A stretch of 64,000 bases of DNA from Tetrahymena thermophila SB210 (GCF_000189635.1 NW_002476539.1:145334-209333); one strand, 5' to 3'. Shown: positions 1-13,453, counted from the stretch's first letter. A program made the numbers and translations. The notes: generated by a model from the letters alone, not told the origin.

Positions 1-2
1 TA

Positions 3-2204
3 TTATCAAAGTCATATAGAAGCTGCCCTTAACATCCTAAGAATTGGATTGTTTCTCTAAGTACAAACCCTAACTCTACTCAATTTCTCTAATGCGCCAG
101 ATGCCTATCTTAAAATCCTAATTAGAATACTCTAGATCTTATAAGTCTTATTGAAGAAAATGAAAAAACTCTTTTTCATAATTGGCCTGTATAGGGAGAC
201 AACTAGCTTTAGTAGAAACTCTAAGTGATATTTTAAGGTGACTTCTCCGTAGAAGGCTTATAATAGAGGATTATTTCATATTTTTAGAATTTAAGAAAAT
301 CAATTGAACAAAGAATCAATGAAAAAGAATAATAAATGCTTCAGTAAGCTAAGTCTCTATGGAATATAGGTGAATAGGTTATCATTTAATACAACTAATT
401 TGCTGAAAAAGATAACTTGAAGAAAATTATTACATAGCTAAATGGTGATTTCAACAAATAAAATTTACTTCTGAAAGAAACAATTTGCAGAATTTTTAAT
501 AATCAAAATAATTATAAGCAAATTTTGTAAGAAACAGTTAATCGCTTTGAAAATTTTTAATCTTTAATTAACTTTGATACAGCTTAGGAAGTCAATTAGA
601 ATATTTTAAAACTTTTAGATTCAATTGATATGTTTGTAATCAAAAATTTCTAAGACATCAAAGTAAACACACATTTCTAAAATTAAGATTTTAAATTTGA
701 TAATTTGAATAATGTGAGAGTTAAAGACATGACAACGAGTCAGTTAATAGTAAAATTAATAAGTAATTAGTTAAATTACTGCTCTAAAGAATTGTTTGGT
801 AAACTCTAGGAAATAATAAAAAATCTATCACTTATAATTGACTAATATAATGTAAAAGATTTTCTGAATGAAGACTTACTTAAAATAGATTTTTAAAAGT
901 TAGAAAGCTATTAGGTAGATTTGATTAAGAATATATCAGAATATATTAATACAAATCATATTCGAAATGATCAAAATAATTAAAAAAAATAAATTCTTAT
1001 GAATTTAATATCAAATAAATTTAATCATTGTTCTTAGAACTTTTTAAACAATTTATAAAATAATTTTGATTAGATTTTACCATTTATTAATAATATTGAT
1101 TTCTCAAATTATTTATTGCCTGATAAATTATCTATAACTGGTGAGCAGCTAACTGAACAATAGATCATAGAAATATCAAATTTAACAAAAAGTATAGAAA
1201 CAAATAATACGATGAATAATTAAAATGAAATAGAAGAGTAAGAATAAAAGCTTAACTAAGATATTAAAAATCTAATTTCATTAATTGAAAATAAAACAAA
1301 CTTTTGTAGTGCTTAGTTTATTTAAAATGTAAAAGAAGTTACAAATAATTATAAATAAATAATAAAAAATTTATTCTTGAATGAAAACATTTTCTAAAAT
1401 GGTCATAATACAAATATAAATTTTTCTAAGTTTAATGAGAATCAACTAAATAACTTACAAAAATTAGCAGATAAAATTTCAGAGCTTACTTTAAAGTTTG
1501 GAGACAATTATTATAACAGTTAATCTCCTATAAAAGAATAATAAAATTATTCTTAAATAGTATCATGTTTACTTGGTAATAACAAAATTATTGATAAATT
1601 ATTAGTTGACTTTCCAATTCTAGAAACTCAATAATTAACTTCTTTAAAATTAAATATTGATTTTTTTAAAACAAATTATATTAATAGCTAAAAATTAATT
1701 TTAGAAAAAAATAAATAAAATAATCATTACATAGTCAAATAACCTTCAAACCTAGAAGGTTAAATTATGACATGTAATAAGTTGGAACCTAATTTAAACT
1801 ATATATTTAGATGCAAAGTTAACAAATATTTAAATTGTAATGGTGGTATTTGTTTTGGAATTATGAAAACAGAATGTATACATAGTCAATGGTAGGGCAG
1901 TGAATAATGTTGTTTTTATTCTAATGGTAATATTTATGGATTAAATAAAATTATAAAAGGAAAGAATTTATATGAAGTTAGAGACTAGATTAATTTTGTC
2001 GAGATAAGAGTAAATGTATAGACAAGAAAAGTGTTATTTATGGATTATCCTGATTACAAAAATATTAATTAAATGAAAGAAGAAAATATGTTAGTAAATA
2101 CAAATTATAGTTTTGGAGTATGCTTTAATTACCCAGGTGATGACTATTAAGTAGAAATAGAAAGTTATGTTGTATATGAATTAATTTTAGATTAGTATTA
2201 ATGA
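3..2204 (+). CDS. B-box zinc-finger / coiled-coil / SPRY-like protein, 5' end outside window
   Basis: The reading frame starting at base 3 is open (ciliate code, Q = TAA/TAG) to TGA 2202-2204, giving 733 residues without an initiator, so the start lies upstream. The first residues hold a Cys/His cluster (CPQHPKN, then CARC about 20 residues later) that fits part of a B-box zinc finger. Residues about 60-560 are N/K/Q/E-rich and predicted helical, typical of a long coiled coil. The last 145 residues (from MTCNKLEPN) alternate beta-like segments such as YIFRCKVNKY, ICFGIMK, IEIRVN-type strands and YSFGVCFNYPG, matching the SPRY-like C-terminus of the ciliate TRIM-like family. The combination suggests a RING-less TRIM-type scaffold or ubiquitin-pathway adaptor; that role is inference. 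No intron is needed in the visible part. Confidence 0.8.
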
Positions 2205-3086
2205 ACATTAAATAAATAAAAGTAGAAATATTAATATTAAAAAATCATAATTTAATTAAAATAAATATTGATTAACAATATATAAGTATTTTTAATGTAA
2301 ATAATTATGATATTTGTGAAATTAATGAAAAAATATCTAAATTATTAAGTATAAATAAAATTGTTTAAAAAAAATAGTAGGATTATCTATAAAAAATTAA
2401 AAAATTATCTTCCTATTTTTTAATTAGAGTTAAATCAATACTTATTTTAGATAAAAAATTTTATTTTTTAAAAAAAATTAGTAAACAATAATGTAAACTT
2501 AAATAATAATTTTACTTCTAAATGGGAAAATTATTTAAATAACTTTGCTTACATATAGCATAAAAGGTTTACTTAGATGATTTTTGAAATTTAATTTAAA
2601 AAAAATTTAAAGGAATTTATATGTAAATGAATATATTAGATATTTATTTAAGTATCTATTAAAATATTAGTTAAGATTTTAAAACTGATTTTAATTTTAT
2701 TTTAAACTTGTGCTGTGCTTTCTTTCTGAAAAATATAACTTATTTAATAAAACTTATCTAATCAAAAAATATCTTTACAATATTAGAAACAAATTCTAAA
2801 ATTTTTAAAATTTAATAATGAGTGTAAGAAAGAGTAATAAAACTAAAATTTTTAAAGCAATATATTTAAAGTATGAAAGAATAAGAATGTATTAAATTTT
2901 TTATTGCTAATTCTTATTATATTTTTAAAAAGGATTTATAAAATAAAACAAAATCGAATTATAGACAGTTAGTTAGTTATTTAGTTAAGAAAATTTATTA
3001 CAAGTTTATTATTTGATTGATTTAAATAATAGAGAGATTTAATTATTTATTTATTTATTCATTTATTTTTTTACTTTAATTTTAGT
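2205..3086. other. intergenic, convergent 3' ends
   Basis: The AT-rich spacer lies between the 3' ends of two convergent genes. All frames are broken by TGA or made of low-complexity A/T runs. I see no gene in it. Confidence 0.6.
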
Positions 3087-6000
3087 TCATTTTAAAATAA
3101 GAATGAAGAGTAAAGTTGATAAATAGATCAACACGAAGCCTACGATGATGATTTTAATTTTATCATTCATATCACTAATATTTTTGTTAAGTTGAGTTAT
3201 TTAGTCATTTTAATTAGCAGTAGATATTGGTTTGTTTAATTTTTTAGAGTTCTTTCTGCTTGACTGCGAAGTGTTTCTGCGAAAAGTTGGAGATCTTAAT
3301 ACTATACTACCAGCATCAGTTTGGCTGTAAATTTCGTTGAGGTCATCTTGCAAATCTATGCTTTATATTTTTATGTTGTCTGATTTAATTTGCTTAAAAT
3401 TTAATCCTGTTTAGAAAAAATCTATTTGGTAATTACTAAGATATTCCTAGACATACATTTAGAATGCTTCTTGATAAGCAGGCAATACACAATTTTTAAC
3501 AGCTATATGGGATTGCTCAATAGTGCCATTCTCTATTTTTCCCTAGAGGAAGGTGCTTTCTAAGAAATGAACATAGCTATATTAGCTGAAGTGTATATTT
3601 TCTTCATCTATTTATTTAAATATACTTCTAACACGAACAGTAAAAGAGTCTCCCTTAGGTATACCACTTGTAAAGGCTTCTAAATTGACAACTATGGTAT
3701 CGTTTGAAACCCAATAAACTCTTGTTACTTCTCTTACTTAACAAGTTTTTGGCATAAAAGGGATATTGCTAGGAGGTAAAGGATGAGTTAATCTAACCTC
3801 CCTCTCACTATAATCAGGAGAAGCTATTAGATCTTCATCGAGTCTTTATGATTTAAACTAGAAATACTTAGGAATAGGAGGAGAAAACAAAGTACTTTAA
3901 TAATCATAATCTCCCATTTTACCTCTTTTTATGTATTCCTAAAAATCAGAGTATTCTTTAAATTTAAGTGAATCGCTGAAGAAGAAATTAAAAACTTATT
4001 GCAAATTGATTGCTTAATTTTAATAGTTGAATGTGTAATCTATCAATTTATGTTTGTATTTTTCGTTAGGTTCTATAGAAGAGAGAATTCTTCTTTTTCT
4101 GTTTTCTATTTCAGCTTTTAAACTTTCTTTTTTTTAAGTATCACTTTGTTTGATTGGAGAACTATTCTAACTAGCTATTTATTTGCTAAGGTTTACTTAC
4201 TATTTGTTTGAAATATATTGAGAAACAATCTACTCAAAAAAGGGTATAATCACTTTAGCAGATATTCTCTACTATTCTATAGTGTTGCTTTCAATTTAAC
4301 CTTACAGAAACGTGCTTTGCATGAAGTGTAGGTAAGATTTTTATTATAATTATACAGTGAATGGGTCAATTTATTCAAATTAATATCTCACCCTAACACT
4401 AAAAGAATCACCTTTAGGGATTCCACTAGTAAATGCTTCTATATTAAGGATAAGCATTTAATCAGATACATAGTAAGCTTTAAGAACTTCTTTAACTTGA
4501 CATTCTTTAGGCATAAAAGGAATATTAGAAGGAGGTAGAGGATGAGTGAATTTTATTTCTCTCTCACTGTAATGAGGAGAGTTTATAATTTTTTACAAAA
4601 TTTCTTCTTCAGAACTACTTACTTCGTGTATGAAAGAAGGAACTGGAGGTAAAAACTTAGTTGCTTGATAATTTTTATCATTGAATTTTTTAATTTTTAA
4701 GTATTCATAAACATCTGAGAAGCCTTAATATGAAATTGTATCATCAAAAATTACTTTTAAGGATTATTTTTAAAAATCAATTAATTATTTTTATGAAATA
4801 AAAATTTTTTAAAGTATGAGAAAGAAAGAAAAAAATTAATGAAATTTATTTTAAGTAGGAAAATTTAAAATAGAAAAAAAAGAAATTGAAATTTTATAAT
4901 ATTTTAAAAAATAAAAAAATAATGATTTACTTTTAAAAACTTCATTAACTTTAAGACCATTAACAGGATCACTAAACTTAAGGTCAATAATGTCGTGTTT
5001 GTATTTATCGTAAGGATCAATACTGTCCAATACTTATTATTATCGTACTCTGATTTGATGAGAAAAATCTTGTGCTGCGCTTTTTTTCTTTATACTGAGG
5101 GTGCTTTTTTTATCAGAGTCATCGTTTGCATCACTTTTTGCTATTAAATTCCTTCTTTTTTCATTTTTATCTTATAAAAACTGAGTTAATCTTTCTTAAA
5201 AGCTTTTATAAATTTCTTAGGTTGATTTCACACCTTCCTTTTACGATTAAGAATCAATAGTTCCACTAAACCAGTTGCTTTTTAAGAATCTAACATCCAT
5301 TTAAACCTGTATTTATTAAAATTTATAATTTTTATTTTGACTTATCTCTAAAGGATTAATTAAAATTTGTTCTTGATTTATAATTAATTTAATTTAATTA
5401 TTCATTTATATTTTATTATTAATTACTTTGTAGCTCACAGTGTCTGGAGTTAATTATACAAATGTATTTCTTATGAAATGATAGAATGTGTCTGTCATGG
5501 GAGCTCCAGAAGAGTAAGCTTCAAGTTCAAATATAAGCTCATCAGGACTTATAAAAATAATTTTTTGTTTTTCAGAGACTTTGCAAAACTTAGGAAGGAA
5601 AGGCATTCCTGAAAGAGGGATGGTTTTGTCATAGGTAACTTATCTTTAGCTAATTTCAATCCAATCTTATACTTTTTCTTTCTTTTTCTCATTTTCTTCA
5701 GAGAAGGGATAATTTTGTTGTCTGAATAAATTTAAATTAATAAATAAAAAATATTTTGAAATGAATTTATAAATTAAATTTCTTACTAAAAGTATTAAGG
5801 TGGTGGTGGAGACCACTTTTCTATCTGTATATTCCAGCACTTCATTACGTTTTCGATATAATAATAGAAAAAGTTATCATAAACTGTGTTGGTCGAAGGA
5901 TTCTAATACTGGAAATCCCCCAAACAAGCCTAGAAAACATCCCTAATGGTAATATTTTCTCCTTTTAAAATGACATCACATAATTCAAATTTGAATGTTT

Positions 6001-9000
6001 CATTTTATTTGATGATAGATTCTATGTTTTATTTACGCTATATTTTTTATTGTTGGATTTTTTCATTACTGGGCTCATCTCTATCTTCTTAAATAGATGT
6101 TTGTGATTTGGATTTTACACTTTTACTTGGAGTTTAGTAAACATATTATTTCTTTTCTTCTTAATTCTAAATTCCTCTCTAAGGACTTGCTTAGCTTACC
6201 ATATTTACAGGCTATAATACTTTTTATATAGCATTATATGCATCATCTCTATAAATGAATTGAGTAAATAACAAAGAACCTAGTTTTTTATTAAATATTT
6301 TAATTTAAATAATTTTAAATAAAACTAAAAATGAATAAATCAAATAAGTTTAAAAAAATATTTATCATTTGTTAAGCAATTTTACCTTTAACGACATCGA
6401 TTTGGATAGCGTTATCAAATAAAAGCATATTCTTTTTCTTGTGAATTTGCAAAATATCGCCTTTAGGGATTTCTAGAATGGTTTCATTAAAAAATATTGT
6501 GTTGCCATTAAAATAGCTTTAGAAAATCAGTCTTTTGTTTGTAATGTAAATTCTTCCCTGCAAATTTATACTTTAAGCGAAAGCACAAGAAAAATGATGC
6601 TTAAGTTCTTCGCCCTCAATCCATTAGATTCTTTTTTTAATAAATTCTTCATGCTATTAAAGTTCTTGCTTTCGTGCTTGAGAAGGAGTTTTATTCAACT
6701 ACAAGCTATCTTAAGAAGTAAGTTTTCTAAACTGTTAATTCTATTGTTGCGAATTATTTTAAAGATGATTTCCATTTTAATTTTATATTAAATTATCTCC
6801 ATAGGTTTAATACCCAATTTCTTCTAAATTGTCATTTTTAGCTGTCTTTTCTTCTTCAGAATTAGATTAGAAGCTTAGGAAATTCTCATTTTCTTCATCC
6901 TCTTATGTATCAAATAAAGACTATCTTCTAGTAAATTTACTAATTTGGTTATATCTTGATGGCGGTTCTAGATTATCAATTAAATTATGATTGAAATAAG
7001 TTTGCCTAGAAAAATCCACTTATAAATTCTATACATCTTAGTCCATATCAGAATATAAAATTTTATAGACTTCATCTTTTCTTAATAGCTCCTATACAAA
7101 CATTTGAATTGAGCTCTCATCAACTTTATTTTAAATACTAGTTTAATAACCAGAATTTCCTATAAGATGACCATTTTCTAGATTCCTTTTATTTTATTCT
7201 TACTTTTCAACTTCATCTACCATCTCTTTACAGCTGTTTTCAATCTGAACTACCAATTTTTTTAATCCCTCTCTAATTGCACTCAATTCTTTAATATCTA
7301 ATTTAAAAAAATATTAATCAAATTCGATTACAAATATCTTGGATATAACTCTAATATTAAAAATTTTTAATCATAAAAAATCTAATTATTTTTTATCTTT
7401 TTTATTGATTTAATAATAAAATTTGAAAATTCATTGTAAAATATTTTAAAAGTATCAAAAAAGTTAAGTTTAAATTTATCATTTTAAATCAAACCATATC
7501 AAAAAACTTTAAAAAATATTAAAATTATTTAAAATAAATCTTTAATTTTCATATTTAGATTATTTTAAGAAAGAAAAAATAAATTGACAAAAAATATTTG
7601 AAATTAAAATAATTATTAGCAAATTTTATCAAACTTTTAATTTTAAGATTTTTTTGTTGGCCAAATAAACTAAATTATTGATTTAATTTGTCGATTATTG
7701 ACATAAAAAAAGAAAAAATATATTTTACTTGTTTTTTCGTAGTCATTCAAAAAGAAAATAATGCATTCTTGCAAAACAGGTAGGTGATCAACTATCTTTT
7801 TCTTTATAATTTAGAAGTTTGGCTGAGACATCTAGTTTTATGAGTTAATAGAGCTTTATGGGCTCATTCTGTAATGGTCATTTATATATTATGGTGGCTA
7901 ATAATTTCTCTAGCTAGGGACAGTATTGTAGGCTGATTAATATTGGTACTAGCTTTAGTATAAAAGAACAATTTTAAATTCATCTCTAATTCTATTGTGA
8001 TCAAACAAGGATTTATTTAAGCCAGTAAAAACTCTTTGATGACATTCTTTTAGGCTTTGCAGATGAGTTTTTATTTTTTCATATTGAGCATTTACTATTT
8101 TGCTGTGTTTAGTTATTTGGCTTGAAGCGATTTCAATGTTATTTTATAAGATGTTTATCTAAAGGCTTACTTCTTTTCCCATTAATTAAGCTATATTTTA
8201 CTTTGTTTTTGTATCAAATTTGGCTTATAACTCTTTAAGTCCTTTAGCACATCCTTCCAAGTAGTCTCTTAGAGATTCTAAGAATTTCAAAGATAAAACT
8301 ACTTCATTTTATCTAGCTGAAGACTATTTTTCTATCTAATTTAAATAATATTTATAAATCATTAAATAAAATCTAAATTTAACATATTTCTTACATCGTG
8401 GATGTATATCTTGGCATAATCAGAGAACTCCACTAACTAATGGTCAGTCAGATTGTAATTAGTATACAAGAAATTAGGGAATTTATCTTTATTTTAAAAA
8501 TAAATTTAAATGGATTAAATTCAAATTATAAAAACCAATTGAAAATTAATAATAAGTAAATGAAATGAAAAATTGAATTTGAATAAAATTCTATTTAATA
8601 TTTAAGTTTCTTTTCTAGAAACAAAAGATATTGCAAAAAATTTAATTGAATTAAATAGAATTTGCCTTTTCTTTACATTTGTTTTCCAGTAATTAATTTA
8701 AATTTAAGTAGAAATCGATTTTCTTAGTTAATTTTTTTTAGAGAAATGTTCTAATTCAAATTTTTTAAAGTTTAAAAATTAAATACTTTGAGAGTCGAAA
8801 GGTTGACTTTTGGATGAGTAAGAAAGAGGAGGAGGGATGATTTCAGGACTCCATTGAAATTTACTATTCTTTTCTAGCTGCTTATGCAAGTAGTTTGAGT
8901 AGAAGAAAAAGAAAAGGACAAATGAAGTCGAAGATTTCATTACATATAATATAAAAATTCTTATTATTTCCACCAAACCTTTTTAATTTTTTTGCATAAG

Positions 9001-9690
9001 CTCTTAGAGATTAATTCCAAGTGCTTTTTTGTTAGTCTGAATCAACTCTAAGGTGTCAAAGAAAATATTTTCTTTTTATCCAAGCAAACTGTATTCTTTT
9101 TCTAGCTTTTCCCACTTCAATTGCTTTTCTTTAGGATTGTAATGCAACTTTGGGTCGTTTAGACAGTTATTGTATTCTTCTATTTTTTTTAATGTTTCCT
9201 TCGATTGCTATTTATAATTTTTGAACTAGTTGTAGAACTCTTTTTCATGTTCCTTATATATTAAAATAGACTCCTTTGCTATCTTGCAGTAATTTAACTA
9301 GACCTCGTCTAACTCCTTATTCATCTGTTCAACGAACTCTGTTGAATCCTTAGAAAAAGCAGGATTTAGTTCTAATATTTCGAAAATAGCTTCTTTGAAA
9401 ATGTTGACTATCTAGGAGAAGACAGGTTGGTTGTTAAGCGAATATCTTCCAAAGTTAGAGTTGGCATTCATAATGTGCTTTTAATTAGGATTTAAGCTAA
9501 AAGAGTCAGCCATATCTTTAATCGCATTCAAGTGATTTTCAAAGTGCTTCTGAGACTTAACAACAAACTACACTATATACTCAATGCTAACTTTATAGTC
9601 TCTGAGTCTTTTTTGGATATTAGTAATCATATCAAGACTTAATAGCTATCTGGGTATTTAATACCTTTAAATATCGTCTTAGTATTCCAT
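3087..9690 (-). CDS. GRAM protein with BAR-like N-terminus, three VASt domains and C-terminal TM anchor (Lam/Ysp/GRAMD1 family)
   Basis: Start ATG 9690 (TGA five codons upstream in frame); stop 3087-3089. Exons 9690-8787, 8486-8395, 8335-7729, 7297-6386, 6279-5787, 5721-5427, 5306-4931 and 4753-3087 sum to 1782 codons (1781 aa) with all phases matching. Residues 1-580 are helical and charged, resembling the BAR region of yeast Lam1/Lam3 (inference). A GRAM domain spans about 755-855 (HHFSCAF, GRIYITNKRLIF, then FTQFIYRDDAY after an intron). Three VASt domains follow at about 930-1125, 1205-1400 and 1440-1640; each carries the hallmark basic-strand then THPL/PL then GIPKGDSF-type core. The second and third share SEREIKFTHPLPPSNIPFMPK-like segments. 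The C-terminus ends in a hydrophobic tail (IIIVGFVLIYLSTLLFILIL). Family members move sterols between ER and plasma membrane; the TM would anchor this one in the ER. Confidence 0.9.
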
Positions 9691-10355
9691 TAATTAAGAA
9701 ATTCAATTAAATTATTTGTCTAAAAAATGCGGTATTTGAAGATTTCTATTAAATTATTGGGCCTATATTGAACACAAATAAAACTGCAACTTGTTTTATG
9801 CTTATTTAAAAATGATTTTATTTGTGGCTATAAGATTTTTGCTAAAACTTGATAGGAGATTGTGCGCTTATTCTATGCTAAAGAAATTATATATTTTCAC
9901 TAATTATTATCCTTTTAACTTAGAATTATATTAAAAATTTGTTATATTTTGGCAACAAAATTGCATTTAATAAGTCGATTTAAGTTATCACTTCGTATGT
10001 AATTTCTAAACAATTTATCTATGAATATCGTGATACAATGCATTCATTTGCAAATAAGCAAGCAAACAAAATCAAAACTTGAAAAAACAATCAAATTGAT
10101 TTATTTGCCTCACAACCAATAACTTTATTAAGAGAAGTAGATATTGAGGCCTTATTAGATTTTATTGATGCTTTAAATATATCTTTATTTATTTATTTAT
10201 TTATTTCTTTCTTTCATTATAAAAGCTTGTCATTCATACTTACTGATTGAAGAAAATATTTACCAGTTCAGTTGAATCTTAAATGCTTGAAATGAAATAT
10301 ATAAATTATCTATTTATTTTCAGGTAATTTAGAACTATAATAATCTATAATAATA
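9691..10355. other. intergenic / promoter side of GRAM-VASt gene
   Basis: AT-rich spacer upstream of the GRAM-VASt start and downstream of the small gene at 10356. It contains TTTA and CAAA microsatellite-like runs near 10060-10205. No frame shows amino-acid composition like the neighbours. Confidence 0.5.
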
Positions 10356-10734
10356 TCAAGTTCGCTTATTAATTTTTTTTATTTAGCTAAGCCAAATAAA
10401 AATAAAATCTGAGTAATATTTCATCAACCAAATTATTTCGTTTGCGATATTTTTTTGATCGTAAAATTTCTTTTTTAATATTTTGTAAAGTTAAGATTGA
10501 TTGATTGATGTGTGTCTGTAATCTTCTTGTTTAACCAACTTCTATAAAATTAATATCAATAAATTAAACTAAAATTTATTGACTTACTTCGTCTATCTTA
10601 TAATATTATTAAAAATCTTTAATCACCTCAAGTTTATAGCTAATAAATATTTTTCTTTCTATCTTAGATTTTTCTTCCCAGCTAAAATCAATCTCATTTT
10701 CTAAAACTAAATCAAAAACTATTTCTTCAATCAT
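10356..10734 (-). CDS. small two-exon gene of unknown function, 110 aa
   Basis: Start ATG 10734 and exon 1 to 10588; a 46-nt intron with consensus GTAAGT donor and TTTTATAG acceptor (10542-10587); exon 2 10541-10356 ending in TGA. Both junctions are phase 0 and give 110 residues. The N-terminal half is acidic (MIEEIVFDLVLENEIDF, then WEEKSKIERK) and the C-terminal half is basic and aromatic (LYKILKKKFYDQ, IIWLMKYYSDFIFIW). I do not recognise a family. Support comes from a clean short intron and balanced composition in a region where other frames look random. Reading through without splicing also stays open for a while, so the exact C-terminus is uncertain. Confidence 0.5.
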
Positions 10735-10991
10735 TTCTAAAAAAAAAATAATCAAAAAATTTAGATATTGTTTTTCATAATTTTCTCGATTGCGTATTTG
10801 TTTTTAAAAATGTAAGCTTTTTATTAAATTTTAGAATAATATAAATATTTTTTGATTTGGTTACTAATTGAGTGGCCATTATCAAATAGATTTATTTCAT
10901 TGTAACCAAATGCTAATAAATTACAAATTCTAATCAAAAAAGATTTTAAAAACTATTTAAAATAGAAAGTAAAAATGTAAACACAAACATC

Positions 10992-11192
10992 ATGGAACCT
11001 AAAAAATTATAATCGAATTAAGTTTTTTCTCTTCCTTATCTGGATATTTAATTATCAAAGTAAAGGAAAAAAGATAAAATAATGTAAAATTCCTTTTAAA
11101 GTGTGTTGTTGTAGTAATTAAAAAAATTTGTATAATAAAAATTATTGAGAATCTAATAAGATTTTTAGAATTCAAATTACTTCTAAATTTGA
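10992..11192 (+). CDS. possible small ORF, 66 aa, unsupported by homology
   Basis: ATG 10992 to TGA 11190-11192, rich in Q, K, L and S (begins MEPKKLQSNQVFSLPYL). Composition resembles ciliate coding sequence more than surrounding DNA, but random open frames of this length are common when TGA is the only stop. A second frame just downstream (ending at TTTTGA near 11240) also looks protein-like, so this could be one piece of a spliced or decayed gene. Low confidence. Confidence 0.22.
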
Positions 11193-11620
11193 GAAATAAT
11201 TGTAAGTGAGTCATTAAAGCTTTAAACTCTATCAATTTTGAATATAAATTGTAACATGCAAAAAACAATAAACAAACAAACAAATAAATAAATATAATTT
11301 GATGACAAATTTAAATATGACAGTTTTGTAGAAATGATTAACTTAATACACAAAAGATTAAATAAAATAGATCGATACAAATGCTAAAAATTATTATAAT
11401 TAATAATTTATAAATTCTATTTCTTGATTATTTATGCATGTTAGTTGACAAGAAATTGAGTTTTAATAGCAATCATGTTTAAATTAACCATCTCTTACTC
11501 AATTACTTATAAATATAGCCGTGCTTTAAAAATGTTATTTAATTAATTTATACACTTTGTTTATTTATTTTATCACGTGTTTGTTTTTTAAATATTTTAT
11601 GGATCAACAAATCAATTAAC
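11193..11620. other. intergenic 3' of eIF2-alpha
   Basis: AT-rich DNA with CAAA and TAAA repeats (about 11265-11295). Apart from the protein-like frame up to about 11240, no gene visible. Confidence 0.5.
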
Positions 11621-13453
11621 TCAGTTATCGTTTTCTTCATCTTCTTCATCGTCATCACCCATACCTTCGACTTCAGAATCTTCATCATCTTCGTCTTCTT
11701 CTTCAGCCTTTTCCAACATTTCTAAGTTATCTTGAGCTTTATCACCATAAATTTTAGGCTTTTATAATGAATTAATTAACATTAATATTTATTTTTTATT
11801 AACAAATTAAATAAATTAATTTTCTATTTCATTTTTTTCTAAATAAATTAAATTTCTATTTCATTAATTTCTAAGCTAATTTTAATAAACATTGTTTTTT
11901 ATAAATATCTAATTCCTATTTTAATTATTTCTATCTGACTAAAACTCTAAAATACTTATTTAACTTTTTAAAATTCTAAATATAAAATCTAATGAATACC
12001 TCAGTTCTAAGCTTGTAAGAACCCTTTTTAGAGATAATAACTTCTTCAACAGCCTTCAAAGCTTCGTTGAGAACTTCAATACCTAAATTTTTGTCTTGAG
12101 TGACGATGCAACCAGCATAGACGGGAGAACCAATGATTTCAAACTAGAATAAAATTTAAAATTATATTAACACAAAAAGTTAAAAATGTATTGCAAAAAT
12201 AACAAAAACTGGCAGCTATTATTGATTGATTGATAGATTGATTTATTTATTTAAAAGATATCTTTATAGTTAATAATAAATTTGATACATCTATCAAGTT
12301 AGCATCAATAGATAGATAGAGATATTTTATATAATTTATAAGAAATTTTTATTTATTTTTACTTTAACATCGCATTTATTTCTTGATTTGGCTTCACCAG
12401 CGAGTAAAGCAGCCTTAATAGCATCAATACCTTCGTATTCGTGGCATCTTAATTCAAAGTCAGCCTTGATTCTCATAGGTTGAGTGTTCAAACGTCTTCT
12501 AATAACTTAGAGCAACTTTTCTTTAACTTCAGCAGCAATGTCAATCTTGGTGATGATGGTTTCATCGTTAAGAGCGAATCTGAAGGCATCATAAGCGTGG
12601 TTGAATAACTTGTATAAAGGCCAAACAATCTTAGTATATAAATCATCAATTTTAACACTGCAATCTTAAGGGAGAGATTCGCAGACAGTAATCAAAATTG
12701 AATGGATATCCTTAGCCTTAGAGAATCTATCTAAACAGGCATTATCTTGATTGTTTCTAACTTTCTTCTTACTTAAATCAATATAACCTATTTTGTTTTT
12801 TATTTTTCAAAAAATATGTTTTCATTTTATTCCAAATTCTCATTATTAATCTAAATAAAATATTTATTTATTTATTAATATCCTATTAATCGTAATTGCA
12901 TTAGCAAATGAAAAACTACCATTTTGGATTGAAAATTATTCCATAAAGTATTTTTCAAGCAATTTGAATTGTTTTCAATTTAAATTTATAGTTTTACCTT
13001 TTTCTTCATCAACTCTAAGAACTTGGACAACTTCTTATTTACCAATTTTTAAAACCTTCTAAATACTTTACTACATTTGCTTGGTCATTTCGTTTGGGGT
13101 AATCATACCTTCGATTCTGTTGTATTCTAAAAGTTAAACATAACAGCAGTTTTCTTCAACTTTAACAACTTCGACCTATTTGATATTTATAAAAATTATA
13201 TTGCATTTATGTGTTTAAACTTTAATTCTATTTTATTTTCTATTAAATAAAGTTTAATTCATTCATAAATTTAATATTGCTTAAAATAATGAAAAAATTA
13301 ATCTAAGTGCTTAGCTTAATTTTAAAAAAATGCTAAATCTATCTATTTGATTTAAATATGAATCATATTGCTTACGACAACCAAGTCATTTTCCTTGGGA
13401 TACTTTTATTCGTAAAAACGATGGGTTTGAATTTTCTTTCTATCTTCAGCCAT
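11621..13453 (-). CDS. EIF2S1: eukaryotic translation initiation factor 2 alpha subunit
   Basis: Five exons: 13453-13376, 13175-12998, 12787-12363, 12143-12000, 11758-11621, totalling 321 codons (320 aa; family usually about 300-315). Start MAEDRKK with an A-rich leader; TGA stop at 11621-11623. The N-terminal S1-type OB fold (residues about 20-95) contains LLEYNRIEGMI and ends KGYIDLSKKKV, a hallmark of eIF2-alpha. The helical domain carries YDAFRFAL and the C-terminal alpha/beta domain YEGIDAIKAALLAGEA. The tail is very acidic (EEEDEDDEDSEVEGMGDDDEE). The protein binds initiator Met-tRNA in the eIF2 ternary complex. Odd: the regulatory Ser51 motif (ELSRRR in animals and yeast) reads EMTKQM here, with Thr57 at the serine position and no arginine triplet. 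Four introns of 200-241 nt are larger than most in the window. Confidence 0.97.

Noticed and set aside
6594-6791. Plus-strand hydrophobic open frame
   Set aside because: It is antisense to exon 4 of the GRAM-VASt gene, where the minus strand encodes the GRAM domain.
10999-11283. Minus-strand frame of 94 codons rich in F/I/L
   Set aside because: Composition is that of translated AT-rich DNA, it has no motif, and the opposite strand looks slightly more protein-like.
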